NCBI GenBank assembly: GCA_017505525.1
Contig: JAFVPB010000002.1
Span: 77,100 to 141,099, forward strand
Reading direction: 5' to 3'
Length of the DNA: 64,000 nt
Source: Clostridia bacterium
Lineage (GTDB): Bacteria > Bacillota > Clostridia > UMGS1883
Shown here piece after piece: positions 1 to 7,725 of this stretch; position 1 is the stretch's first letter, and every line of letters begins with the position of its first letter. The notes beneath the pieces are model-generated. The model worked only from the letters and a program-made list of their open reading frames with translations. It searched no databases and had not been told where the DNA came from. The translations under genes were made by a program, and so were the position numbers.

Positions 1-60
1 CCTTGTCAATACGCCCATTATAAGAATTTATATTTTTTTGAAATTTTTTAAAAAAAGTTG

Positions 61-89
61 TTGACAAGGGAGAAACGTTCTGTTATAAT
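61..89 (+). promoter_or_regulatory. Sigma-A promoter of tRNA-Leu
   Basis: TTGACA lies at 61-66 and TATAAT at 84-89 with a 17-bp spacer, a full consensus match for a housekeeping promoter. Transcription would start near 96, about 20 bases before the tRNA. Nothing else lies between it and the tRNA, so this is a strong stand-alone tRNA promoter. Confidence 0.92.
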
Positions 90-116
90 AACTCTTGTCG
101 CAAATGCGAAAGACAT

Positions 117-199
117 GCGAGAGTGGCGGAATCGGCAGACGCGCACGTTTAAGGTGCGTGTGGGAGACCATACGGGTTCAAGTCCCGTCTCTCGCACCA
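117..199 (+). tRNA. tRNA-Leu, anticodon probably AAG, CCA encoded
   Basis: A 7-bp acceptor stem (117-123 with 189-195), the class II D-arm GGCGGAATCGGCAGACGC, a long variable arm and a perfect T-arm (ACGGG / CCCGT) make this a leucine tRNA, with CCA encoded at 197-199. Alignment to bacterial tRNA-Leu by position 26 gives an anticodon stem CACGT/GCGTG and loop TTAAGGT, so the anticodon reads AAG. The alternative register, stem CGCAC/GTGCG with loop GTTTAAG, pairs fully but would give UUA, which cannot be leucine. A34 would be expected to become inosine or to read CUN codons directly. Its 3' end is repeated twice downstream. Confidence 0.9.
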
Positions 200-581
200 T
201 AAAAAAGTTCATACCCTTTTGGGTATGGACTTTTTTTGTTATTCGGGACTTGAACCCCCACTTGCCCGAAAAGATAGCAGCGAAGCGAAATCTTTTCGGA
301 GAGGAAGAATGCACTTTGCGTGCAGAGGTTTGCGCCAGCACACCGATGCTTAGCCTATGGGCATTCTGACGATGTCCCGTCTCTCGCACCATAAAAAAAT
401 TCGTATCCTTTTGGATGCGGATTTTTTTTGTTATTCGGGACTTGAACCCACTTACCCGAAAAGATAGCAGCGAAGCGAAATCTTTTCGGAGAGGAAGAAT
501 GCACTTTGCGTGCAGAGGTTTGCGCCAGCACACCGATGCTCAGCCTATGGGCATTCTGACGATGTCCCGTCTCTCGCACCA
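183..581 (+). repeat. ~190-bp tandem units each ending with a copy of the tRNA-Leu 3' end
   Basis: The 17 bases of the tRNA 3' end including CCA (183-199) recur identically at 375-391 and 565-581. The intervening units are 192 and 190 bp and nearly identical. Each unit contains the 3' tRNA end, an A-rich run, a hairpin like the tRNA terminator, and an inverted copy of the T-arm core (CGGGACTTGAACCC, near 245). It then has a stem CCGAAAAGAT/ATCTTTTCGG and a further GAATGC/GCATTC paired block. No coding capacity is credible. This fills the 478-bp space between the tRNA and the next gene. It could be a stepwise duplication at an attachment-like site or a nested palindromic element. Confidence 0.85.
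207..237 (+). terminator. Intrinsic terminator of tRNA-Leu
   Basis: A 10-bp stem (207-216 with 221-230, one T-G pair) with a TTTT loop is followed by seven T residues. Degraded versions of the same hairpin occur in the downstream repeat units near 400-428 and 589-617. Confidence 0.85.
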
Positions 582-639
582 TAAAAAAGTTCATACCCTT
601 TTGGATGCGGATTTTTTTGTTGTTCGGGACCTAAGCAAA

Positions 640-671
640 AAGCCTATACTCAAACGAGTATAGGCTTTTAT
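640..671 (-). terminator. Terminator of the DUF2975-HTH operon
   Basis: A 12-bp perfect stem (640-651 with 656-667) with a 4-base loop lies just after the HTH gene stop and ends in a T run on the minus strand. The stem core GCCTATACTC/GAGTATAGGC is the same as in the hairpin at 1590-1617, in mirror orientation. Confidence 0.8.
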
Positions 672-677
672 CATCTG

Positions 678-887
678 CTATTCTTTTTGATATTCCAGAA
701 TATCTCCTGCATTGCAATCAAGAACTTCGCATATTGATGCAAGGGTGGAAAAACGAATAGCCGTTACTTTATTATTTTTTATTTTGGAAAGGTTAACATT
801 TGAAATTCCTACACGCTCGGCAAGTTCATTTAATGAAATTTTTCTTTCAACCATCATCCTATCCAATCGAAGAATAATCTTACCCAT
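678..887 (-). CDS. Small XRE/Cro-type HTH regulator (YozG-like)
   Basis: This 69-residue protein is almost entirely one Cro/CI helix-turn-helix. The segment LNELAERVGISNVNLSKIKN is the HTH, followed by a helix carrying the LASICEVLDCNAGDIL motif typical of the small YozG-type proteins. It has no sensor domain. It begins 10 bp after the stop of the upstream membrane gene, and the two are transcribed together. In other Firmicutes this small HTH family is commonly found beside DUF2975 membrane proteins, so I infer it regulates its own operon. The target is unknown. Confidence 0.85.
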   Translation of the reverse strand: MGKIILRLDRMMVERKISLNELAERVGISNVNLSKIKNNKVTAIRFSTLASICEVLDCNAGDILEYQKE

Positions 888-897
888 ACCATCCTCC

Positions 898-1455
898 TTA
901 TAACAATCCGTCTACATCTTTTTCAAGTGCCACACCGTGAGCAAAGAACTGAGTCAGACAGAGAATGATGATACCCATAAGGATGCCACTCATATCAATG
1001 CTGATTTCGGCTCTTTCCACACCAATTACCATACGAACAATCACGCTCATAATAAATCCAATTACAGGAACAGCAATAGCAAATATACCTATTTCTCTTA
1101 CCAAGCGTACATTGTCCTTTTGGAAAGGAGTAGCGTTTTCAGAATTTTTGAAAATAAGATACAAATTACGGAATACCATTGCCATCACCGCAAGGATGAT
1201 AACAGCGCCTATTCCAAAGATAAAGAAAGAAGTCGTTTCTACACTTCCTTTCACGACCGGAGCATTAACTTCAAAGCCGTAAACTGTAAGGTTTGCACCG
1301 CAACATTCCTTTGCATCAAAGCTGACGAAGTATTTTACGAAGTCCTGTGCTGCAACAGAGCAAATGGTGGCACCCAACATCAGAGCTGCACCTACCCAAT
1401 GAAACACCTCTAAAATTTTTGTTATAATCATACCAATTTTATTAACACCTTTCAT
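898..1455 (-). CDS. DUF2975-family integral membrane protein
   Basis: The 185-residue protein has about four hydrophobic segments: roughly residues 15-37, 76-98, 122-146 and 153-174. Its layout fits the DUF2975 family, including a loop with acidic and cysteine residues after the first segment. The function of the family is unknown. It is the first gene of a two-gene operon with the small HTH regulator, has a TTGACA/TATTCT promoter just upstream, and a good GGGAGG ribosome site before the ATG. The family assignment is from remembered sequence character, not a search. Confidence 0.75.
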   Translation of the reverse strand: MKGVNKIGMIITKILEVFHWVGAALMLGATICSVAAQDFVKYFVSFDAKECCGANLTVYGFEVNAPVVKGSVETTSFFIFGIGAVIILAVMAMVFRNLYLIFKNSENATPFQKDNVRLVREIGIFAIAVPVIGFIMSVIVRMVIGVERAEISIDMSGILMGIIILCLTQFFAHGVALEKDVDGLL

Positions 1456-1487
1456 TACTCATACCTCCCAAGTATTTTTCTGGCATA

Positions 1488-1516
1488 AGAATAACATATT
1501 TCTTAATGTTTGTCAA
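1488..1516 (-). promoter_or_regulatory. Promoter of the DUF2975-HTH operon
   Basis: On the minus strand TTGACA (1511-1516) and TATTCT (1488-1493) are separated by 17 bp, placing the start of transcription about 30 bases before the DUF2975 start codon. Confidence 0.75.
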
Positions 1517-1585
1517 TGTGTTTTTAACGTATATCATTAAAAATAATTCGTTGCACATTAATTATTCAAATTGTTTAATTGACAC

Positions 1586-1621
1586 AAAAACGCCTATACT
1601 CGTTTGAGTATAGGCGTTTTT
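1586..1621 (-). terminator. Bidirectional terminator after the SLH gene
   Basis: A 12-bp perfect stem (1590-1601 with 1606-1617) with loop GTTT is flanked by A and T runs, so it can work on both strands. It lies 17 bp beyond the stop of the SLH gene. Its core is the mirror image of the hairpin at 640-667. Confidence 0.85.
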
Positions 1622-1637
1622 ACACTATTTTATTTTA

Positions 1638-3500
1638 TCAGTTAGGTGTTACAATAATTGTTTTTGCAACAAATGCTCCGTTAGAATATGCACCAACTGC
1701 GATAATAGTATCGTTTTTCTTGATATCCTTAAAGTTCATTTGAGCGCCTGTTTCTCCGTTAATAACCTTAACATTGAGACTTGAACCTGCCTTTGAAGCA
1801 AAAATCTGTTCTGTAACACTGCCTGTTGCACCTGTGCTGATTATCTGCACATATCCGTAAGAAGAACTTATAGATTCAACAATACCAGTTTTTGTTGAAG
1901 ATGTTGTTTCTGTTGCCTGTTCAATCTTTGTAATTGTTGAACCTGAAAGAGTAACAGATATAACGTTACCTAATCTAAGATCGTATATTGTGCCTTCTTT
2001 ACCTGCTACTGTGTATGTTGCATCCATTGCTATAGGATACTCTTTTTCAACAGAGTTAACGACCATCACAACCTTTGACTGAGGAGCAATCAAAATTGAT
2101 GTGATTGTACCTGTTGCACTGCCCTTGGTGCTTGTAGCTGTAAGCTTTGTTACAACACCACGTGAAAGAGCCAAAACAACCTTATCGCCTACGCTGATAT
2201 TGCTGAGAAGAGCTTTTTCACCGTCGCGGCGGATTACTGCATTATCTGCTACAGAATAAACTGCGCTTATTTCTTCATCTGTTGTTTCATCAAGGGTAAG
2301 AACTGTAATTTCAACAGGGTCTGTAATACTAACAGCTTCTAATGTGCCCTGTACGGTTGCTTTTGTTTCCTGACGGTCGATAGAAACAATTGTTGTTCCT
2401 AAAAGCTTGATAACAACATAATCATCTTTCTTCACTGCCGAGATTTTATCTTTAACTCCGTTTGATGTAACCTCAACATTTTCTGTGATATAGTACTTTT
2501 TGATTTCCTCTGTTTCATCGAGTTTTACTGAAACTCTTGTATATTTTTCCTGAATCTTTATTTCATCAACAGTACCTTTAACTGTAACGTTGGATTTAGG
2601 GCTTATAAAATCAACTGTTTTTATTTCTTTCCCATTTCTTGTAAATACAACGTGGCTTTCATTAAGCACATCTTCAAGTTCTGCTTCTTCTCCGTTAATA
2701 GTAATTTTAGCTTCTTCAGGAACTATATAGTTTTTAACCTCGTTGTCGCCATTAATGAAATCAACAACGCTTCCGTCCAAATCAATTCTTTCAACAGCAC
2801 CTGCTTCAGCGCTGATCTGAACCTTATCTAAAACTCTGTAAAGAATTACAGATACCTGTGCACGTGTCATTGGATTTTCAGCTTCAAATGAAACTGTTCC
2901 GTCATTATTCTGTACGCCTGCCATAAGGCCTGATTCCACAACATATGCAATGTAACCCTTTACGCTATCTTCAATTTCGTCTTCATCAACGAAATCAAAT
3001 GTGTATGTTCCCTTTTTAGCTGTTTCTCCTGAAAGCTTTGTAAGGAAAACTGCTGCGTCCTTACGAGGGAATTCGTCTTTATAAGCTCCGTCGCCCAGGT
3101 ACTCTACCACTTCATCTTCAGAAATGATTCCGCGGTTTATAAGGAATGCAATCTCCTTTTTCGAACCTTCGAACGATCCTAATTTAATTTCATCGAGCAA
3201 ATACATATACTGTTCATATGCCTGCTCAACTATTTTTTCGTATGCAATATTTGAAAAACCTGCTACGCGGGCAAAAAGAAGCATAGCTTCCATTTTGTTT
3301 ATACTCTTGTTTGGTTTAAATGTACCATCGCTATAGCCTTTAATAAATCCAAGCTCAGCCATTTCATTAATTTCAGTTGCAGCCCATTTAAGAGTTTGGG
3401 AATCCACATCAGTAAATTTGTTTGCTGCACCCACAGAAGGCACAAAGCAAGTAACGATAAGACTTATTGCGATAACAACAGACAGAAAACTTTTTTTCAT
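1638..3500 (-). CDS. Secreted S-layer homology (SLH) domain protein
   Basis: A 620-residue exported protein. Residues 1-25 form a signal peptide (MKKSFLSVVIAISLIVTCFV, cleavage near VGAA). SLH repeats follow: the first at about 28-82, containing GYSDGTFKPNKSINKMEAM; a weaker second at about 110-160; and a third at about 168-230 with NPMTRAQVSVILYRVL. SLH domains anchor proteins to cell-wall polymers. The remaining ~390 residues are repetitive beta-rich segments of the KGTVDEI, QGTLEAV, TGTITSI type, probably tandem small beta domains. It has its own promoter and terminator. A strong AAGGAGGAGA ribosome site precedes the ATG. It is likely a cell-surface structural protein; no enzymatic motif is seen. 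Confidence 0.88.
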   Translation of the reverse strand: MKKSFLSVVIAISLIVTCFVPSVGAANKFTDVDSQTLKWAATEINEMAELGFIKGYSDGTFKPNKSINKMEAMLLFARVAGFSNIAYEKIVEQAYEQYMYLLDEIKLGSFEGSKKEIAFLINRGIISEDEVVEYLGDGAYKDEFPRKDAAVFLTKLSGETAKKGTYTFDFVDEDEIEDSVKGYIAYVVESGLMAGVQNNDGTVSFEAENPMTRAQVSVILYRVLDKVQISAEAGAVERIDLDGSVVDFINGDNEVKNYIVPEEAKITINGEEAELEDVLNESHVVFTRNGKEIKTVDFISPKSNVTVKGTVDEIKIQEKYTRVSVKLDETEEIKKYYITENVEVTSNGVKDKISAVKKDDYVVIKLLGTTIVSIDRQETKATVQGTLEAVSITDPVEITVLTLDETTDEEISAVYSVADNAVIRRDGEKALLSNISVGDKVVLALSRGVVTKLTATSTKGSATGTITSILIAPQSKVVMVVNSVEKEYPIAMDATYTVAGKEGTIYDLRLGNVISVTLSGSTITKIEQATETTSSTKTGIVESISSSYGYVQIISTGATGSVTEQIFASKAGSSLNVKVINGETGAQMNFKDIKKNDTIIAVGAYSNGAFVAKTIIVTPN

Positions 3501-3529
3501 TCTCTATCTCCTCCTTCCTATATGTTTTA

Positions 3530-3558
3530 ATAATAACACACTTTTTTCGTTAAAGCAA
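3530..3558 (-). promoter_or_regulatory. Promoter of the SLH-protein gene
   Basis: The minus strand has TTGCTT (3553-3558), a 17-bp spacer and TATTAT (3530-3535), about 30 bases before the start codon. Confidence 0.6.
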
Positions 3559-3680
3559 CAAAAAAATACAAATTTTTTATTAAAAACCACTGTATTTTGT
3601 GTTTTTAACAATTTAGACACACTATTTCAATTTTATAGTATTTATATTTCAAGCCTATTTACTTTTCTTGCTTTTTTTAT

Positions 3681-3709
3681 TTGATTTTACAAAGAAAATG
3701 TGCTATAAT
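3681..3709 (+). promoter_or_regulatory. Promoter of the clpC operon
   Basis: TTGATT (3681-3686), a 17-bp spacer and TATAAT (3704-3709) place transcription initiation near 3716, about 20 bases before the clpC start. No CtsR-like direct heptad repeat is evident around it. Confidence 0.75.
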
Positions 3710-3736
3710 AAAAGCTTAGTTGAAAGGATTGATTAT

Positions 3737-5983
3737 ATGTTATGTTCAAGATGCAATAAAAACGTTGCAGTTATATTTGTAACGCGGCTTGAAAATGGAA
3801 AAAGCATTAACGAGGGTCTCTGTATGCCCTGTGCCCGTGAACTTGGCATAAATACCATGCAGCAGATGGCAGGCGGATTAGACCTTGGAGATATGGAAAA
3901 CCTTGAATCGCAGATGATGGAGTTTATAGGCGATGGCACAGAGGAAGACGGTGGCGGTTTCGGAAGCTTTCTTTCAAATATCTTCGGAAACTTTCCAATG
4001 AAAAACGAAGATGCTCCCGAAAAAGACCAAAGTGCAAAGCAGCCTAAAGATAAAAAAACACAGGAAAAGAAGAAAAAGCTGCTCGATACCTATGGCACAA
4101 ATCTCACCCAGAAAGCACGTGCGGGCGAGGTTGATATGGTTGTAGGGCGCGACCGCGAAATCGAACGTCTTGTGCAGATTTTAAACAGAAGAACTAAAAA
4201 CAACCCCGTTCTTTTAGGCGAACCCGGCGTTGGTAAAACTGCTATTGCCGAGGGTTTTGCAGAAAGAATTGTTTCGGGCAGAGTTCCTGAAAAGCTTCTT
4301 TCAAAGGAAGTTTATCTTTTAGACTTCACTTCAATAGTTGCAGGCACACAATACCGCGGCCAGTTTGAAGCACGTCTCAAGGGAATTGTGGAAGAAACAA
4401 AAAAGCTTGGAAATGTTATTCTTGTAATAGATGAGCTTCATAATATTGTTGGTGCGGGTGATGCCGAGGGAGCTATGAGTGCGGCAAACATTCTTAAACC
4501 CTCGCTTGCACGCGGAGACATACAGGTTATTGGTGCAACCACGCTTAATGAATACAGAAAACACATCGAAAAGGATTCGGCTCTTGAAAGAAGATTTCAG
4601 ACGATTATTGTTGAAGAACCGGGAGTTGAAGAAACAATTGAAGTTCTCAGCGGCATCAAGGGATATTACGAGGATTATCACAAAGTAAAAATACCTCACG
4701 ATGTTATCCGCTCGGCGGTTATTCTTTCAAAAAGATATATAACCGACAGATTTCTCCCCGACAAAGCAATCGATTTAATTGACGAGGCGGGAAGCCGTGC
4801 CAATCTTAAAAATCTGATTTTAGCACAAATTGCAAAAGAAGAACGGGAAATCGGCAAACTCCAGGCAGAAATTGCTGAAATTACGGAAAATTCTTCGGCA
4901 GCACAGACGGAAGAGGAATTCGCGCGTATTGCCGAGCTTAAAACAAAGGAATCTTCAATGGCGCAAAACATTGAAAATCTACGTTTGCAATTATCTGATG
5001 TATATTTAACAACAGATGATATTGCCTACGTTATAGAGGAATGGACGAAAATTCCCGTAAGCAAAATCACACAGGAAGAAACCGAGAGGCTTTTAAATCT
5101 TGAATCACGCCTTCACGAAAGAATTATAGGGCAAAACGATGCAGTAAGTGCAGTAAGCCGCGCAATCCGCAGAAGCCGTGCAGCACTTTCAAAAAAACTG
5201 CGCCCCGCAAGTTTTATATTTGTTGGGCCCACAGGCGTTGGTAAAACAGAGCTTGTAAAACAGCTTGCAATCGAGCTTTTTGATACAGAAGATGCTCTTA
5301 TCCGTGTTGATATGTCGGAATATATGGAAAAGCACTCTGTGGCAAAGCTTATCGGCTCTCCTCCGGGATATGTGGGATACGACGATGCAGGTCAGCTTAC
5401 GGAAAAGGTCCGCCGCAAACCATACTCGGTTGTTTTGTTCGATGAAATTGAAAAAGCACATAGCGATGTTTTAAATATTCTTCTTCAAATTTTAGATGAT
5501 GGCAGAATAACCGATAGCCATGGAAAAACAGTAAGCTTTGAAAACACCGTTATAGTTATGACAAGTAACGCCGGAAGCGACTGGAAAGGAAGCGGAATAG
5601 GTTTTTCCGAGAGCATTTCAAAGCAGAATAAAGAAAAGGTCATAAGCGCTCTTAAAACAATTTTCAGGCCTGAATTTTTAAACAGAGTGGATGAAATTGC
5701 AGTTTTTGACAATCTGAATAACGATGAGCTTCTTGCAGTCCTTGATATTATGCTTTCAGAACTCACACAGATGCTTAGCGAAAAAGAAATGAAGCTTACG
5801 GTTTCTGCCGAAGCAAAAGAACTTATTGTGAAAAAGGCAGCGCTTGAGCATCTTGGCGCACGACCTTTAAGAAGAATTATAGATAAAGAAATCAAAGATA
5901 CACTCTCTGATATAATAATATCGGGAAAAGGAAAAAAAGACATAGAAGTAACAGCTATAAACGGAGAGATTAAGTGTGAATAA
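3737..5983 (+). CDS. clpC: ClpC-type AAA+ unfoldase with N-terminal zinc finger
   Basis: A two-ATPase Hsp100 chaperone that unfolds proteins for degradation by ClpP. I choose the ATG at 3737 (748 residues), nine bases after GAAAGG; an upstream in-frame ATG at 3668 lies before the promoter. C3, C6, C29 and C32 form a CxxC-CxxC zinc finger like that of McsA, in place of the usual Clp-N repeats. Domain D1 has Walker A GEPGVGKT (about 178) and Walker B VILVIDELH. D2 has GPTGVGKTE (about 496) and VVLFDEIEKAH. The loop GSGIGF carries the IGF tripeptide expected to dock on ClpP. It is the first gene of a six-gene overlapping operon. No mcsA/mcsB or ctsR is adjacent, unlike the Bacillus ctsR operon. 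Confidence 0.93.
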   Translation: MLCSRCNKNVAVIFVTRLENGKSINEGLCMPCARELGINTMQQMAGGLDLGDMENLESQMMEFIGDGTEEDGGGFGSFLSNIFGNFPMKNEDAPEKDQSAKQPKDKKTQEKKKKLLDTYGTNLTQKARAGEVDMVVGRDREIERLVQILNRRTKNNPVLLGEPGVGKTAIAEGFAERIVSGRVPEKLLSKEVYLLDFTSIVAGTQYRGQFEARLKGIVEETKKLGNVILVIDELHNIVGAGDAEGAMSAANILKPSLARGDIQVIGATTLNEYRKHIEKDSALERRFQTIIVEEPGVEETIEVLSGIKGYYEDYHKVKIPHDVIRSAVILSKRYITDRFLPDKAIDLIDEAGSRANLKNLILAQIAKEEREIGKLQAEIAEITENSSAAQTEEEFARIAELKTKESSMAQNIENLRLQLSDVYLTTDDIAYVIEEWTKIPVSKITQEETERLLNLESRLHERIIGQNDAVSAVSRAIRRSRAALSKKLRPASFIFVGPTGVGKTELVKQLAIELFDTEDALIRVDMSEYMEKHSVAKLIGSPPGYVGYDDAGQLTEKVRRKPYSVVLFDEIEKAHSDVLNILLQILDDGRITDSHGKTVSFENTVIVMTSNAGSDWKGSGIGFSESISKQNKEKVISALKTIFRPEFLNRVDEIAVFDNLNNDELLAVLDIMLSELTQMLSEKEMKLTVSAEAKELIVKKAALEHLGARPLRRIIDKEIKDTLSDIIISGKGKKDIEVTAINGEIKCE

Positions 5984-6917
5984 CTGTTTTCTTACAATTA
6001 TAACCGATTCTCATTCTGAAAGAATTTTATCCGCATGTGAAAGAATTTTAAAAGAGCTTATGCGAAAGTTTCGCAAAAGTGTGGATTTCTATCAGGTAAA
6101 GACTTATTCTATCAGGCCAAATGATGAAAATGCAAAAACAACTGTGCTCAGAAAAATGGACAACAGCGATGCTATAATATTAATTGAAAGTCATCTCTCT
6201 CACAAAAATCTTTCATTTTATGAAAACGAGTATTTTTGTGTCAATTTTCACGAGCATCACATTGGAGGCAAATGTATTATTGCTCCTAATGCAACCGAAA
6301 CTTTCCTTAAAGAAGACGGCCTTTGTATAAAATCGTTTATTTCAAAAGAGAATGTAAGAGCTTCCGTAAATTCTGCCACAGAAAGAGCCAAGAGCAGAAA
6401 CTCCCATATAACTGTATGCACCGAAAGTTTTGAAAAAGGTGGTGCACTTATTATGGATGAGCTTGAAGCGTGTGACAATTTAAAAGGCATACATGTTGAA
6501 TACCTAACCGTGCAGGAATTTATATGGCAGCATATGAGCCACACACCGTTTTGCGATGTTATTATAACAGATGCTTTTTCCGAAAATATTATTGCCACAC
6601 ACCTCTCTTCATCTGTTATGCAACGCGATGGATACGTTTCTTTGAAAGGCAAGTATAAAAACATTTATTTGAGAGAGCTACTTCCCTTTGACGAAATGAA
6701 CAACAGTTATCTTGCAGGAATTTTGCTTTCCTATTCCTATGCCATAGAAAAAGAAATGAATATGCCAAATGTTTCAAACTGGCTTAAACGTGCAGTGGGA
6801 ATTGCTTTGGAGAGAGCTACAAACTCAGGCAGCGACAACTTTATTAAAGAAGTAATTTATGCAATTAACACGCCTATACGAACAGGGAGGAAAAATAAGA
6901 ATGAAAATATCAATTAA
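5976..6917 (+). CDS. Isopropylmalate/isocitrate dehydrogenase-like protein, degenerate
   Basis: A 313-residue protein with a GTG start overlapping clpC by 8 bp, behind GGAGAG. The second half resembles the IMDH/IDH fold: a stretch where the family has KaN (here HITVCTES), then CDVIITDAFSENIIATHLSS matching the DVIVTxNxFGDILSD region. The C-terminal helices resemble the family's (AGILLSYSYAIEKEMN, LKRAVGIALERA). The residues that bind metal and isopropylmalate or isocitrate (Lys, and Asp in GDILSD) appear replaced, and the HGSAPD motif is absent. I infer a non-catalytic or repurposed relative. The N-terminal 130 residues are not recognised. The fold assignment is tentative. Confidence 0.5.
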   Translation: MNNCFLTIITDSHSERILSACERILKELMRKFRKSVDFYQVKTYSIRPNDENAKTTVLRKMDNSDAIILIESHLSHKNLSFYENEYFCVNFHEHHIGGKCIIAPNATETFLKEDGLCIKSFISKENVRASVNSATERAKSRNSHITVCTESFEKGGALIMDELEACDNLKGIHVEYLTVQEFIWQHMSHTPFCDVIITDAFSENIIATHLSSSVMQRDGYVSLKGKYKNIYLRELLPFDEMNNSYLAGILLSYSYAIEKEMNMPNVSNWLKRAVGIALERATNSGSDNFIKEVIYAINTPIRTGRKNKNENIN

Positions 6918-7725
6918 AGATTTTGTGCCCTCCCACACCTTCGATTGCGGACAATGCTTCAGGTGGGAAAAAGAAGAGGGCGAAAGCTACGTTGGTGTTG
7001 CGGGCGGAAAAGCCGTAAGAATAAAAGAACAAAACGGAAATATCGAAATAAGCTCCACAGAGGAGGAATATTCCTCGTTCTGGGAAAATTACCTCGATGC
7101 AAAAAGAGATTACGGCAAAATCAAAAAACAAATTGAAATAAACCCAATTATGAAAGAGGCAATTTCCTTTGGTGGCGGCATACACCTTTTAAGGCAGGAA
7201 TTTCACGAAGCACTTGTTTCTTTTATAATTTCACAAAGAAGCTCTATTCCTAAAATTAAAAGTTGTGTTGGTAAGCTTTGCGAATTTTACGGAGAAAAAA
7301 TAGATTTCGAGGGCAAAACGTTCTACTCTTTCCCCGATATTGACAGCCTATCGCACATCAGCGAGGAAGAATACCGAAAACTTGGCGTTGGCTACAGAGC
7401 GCCATACATAGTGGATGCAGTAAAAAGAATGAAATCGGGAGAGTTAGATGCTGATTTTCTTTTAAATAGCGACACTTTAACTGCACGTGAAAAGCTTATG
7501 GAGGTTAAAGGCGTGGGTGATAAAGTATGCGATTGTGTGCTTTTATTCTCCCTTGGAAAGTACGACCTTTTCCCTTCTGACGTGTGGATTAAAAGAGTGA
7601 TGCTTGAAAGCTTTGATTCACCCGATGCCAAAACTGCGGGAGAAGAGCTTTTCCGTGAATACAGCGGATTTGCCCAACAATACTTATTCTATTGGCGCAA
7701 ATTTCAGAAGGAGGTTCAGAAATGA
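6901..7725 (+). CDS. ogg: 8-oxoguanine DNA glycosylase/AP lyase (OGG1-like)
   Basis: This removes 8-oxoguanine from DNA in base-excision repair. The ATG at 6901 follows GGGAGG and overlaps the previous gene by 17 bp (274 residues). The N-terminus has SHTFDCGQCFRW, the hallmark of the OGG1 N-terminal domain. The helix-hairpin-helix is LMEVKGVGDKVCDCVLLFSL, containing the catalytic lysine (GVGDKV). The downstream FPSDVWIKRVM supplies the conserved aspartate. Its length is usual for clostridial OGG1 proteins. It lies in the clpC operon and overlaps yqeG by ATGA. AlkA-type alkyl-base activity is the alternative, but the N-terminal motif favours OGG1. Confidence 0.88.
   Translation: MKISIKDFVPSHTFDCGQCFRWEKEEGESYVGVAGGKAVRIKEQNGNIEISSTEEEYSSFWENYLDAKRDYGKIKKQIEINPIMKEAISFGGGIHLLRQEFHEALVSFIISQRSSIPKIKSCVGKLCEFYGEKIDFEGKTFYSFPDIDSLSHISEEEYRKLGVGYRAPYIVDAVKRMKSGELDADFLLNSDTLTAREKLMEVKGVGDKVCDCVLLFSLGKYDLFPSDVWIKRVMLESFDSPDAKTAGEELFREYSGFAQQYLFYWRKFQKEVQK

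Noticed and set aside
183-581. CRISPR-like spacing of the repeated tRNA ends.
   Set aside because: The sequence between the 17-bp repeats is itself nearly identical, so there are no unique spacers, and no cas genes occur in the window.
48-594. Overlapping reading frames on both strands around the tRNA-Leu, with repeated VRETG and RDLNP-type peptides.
   Set aside because: They are translations of the tRNA gene and its tandem copies; such spurious proteins over tRNA genes are common. The frames repeat exactly with the DNA units and have no ribosome sites.
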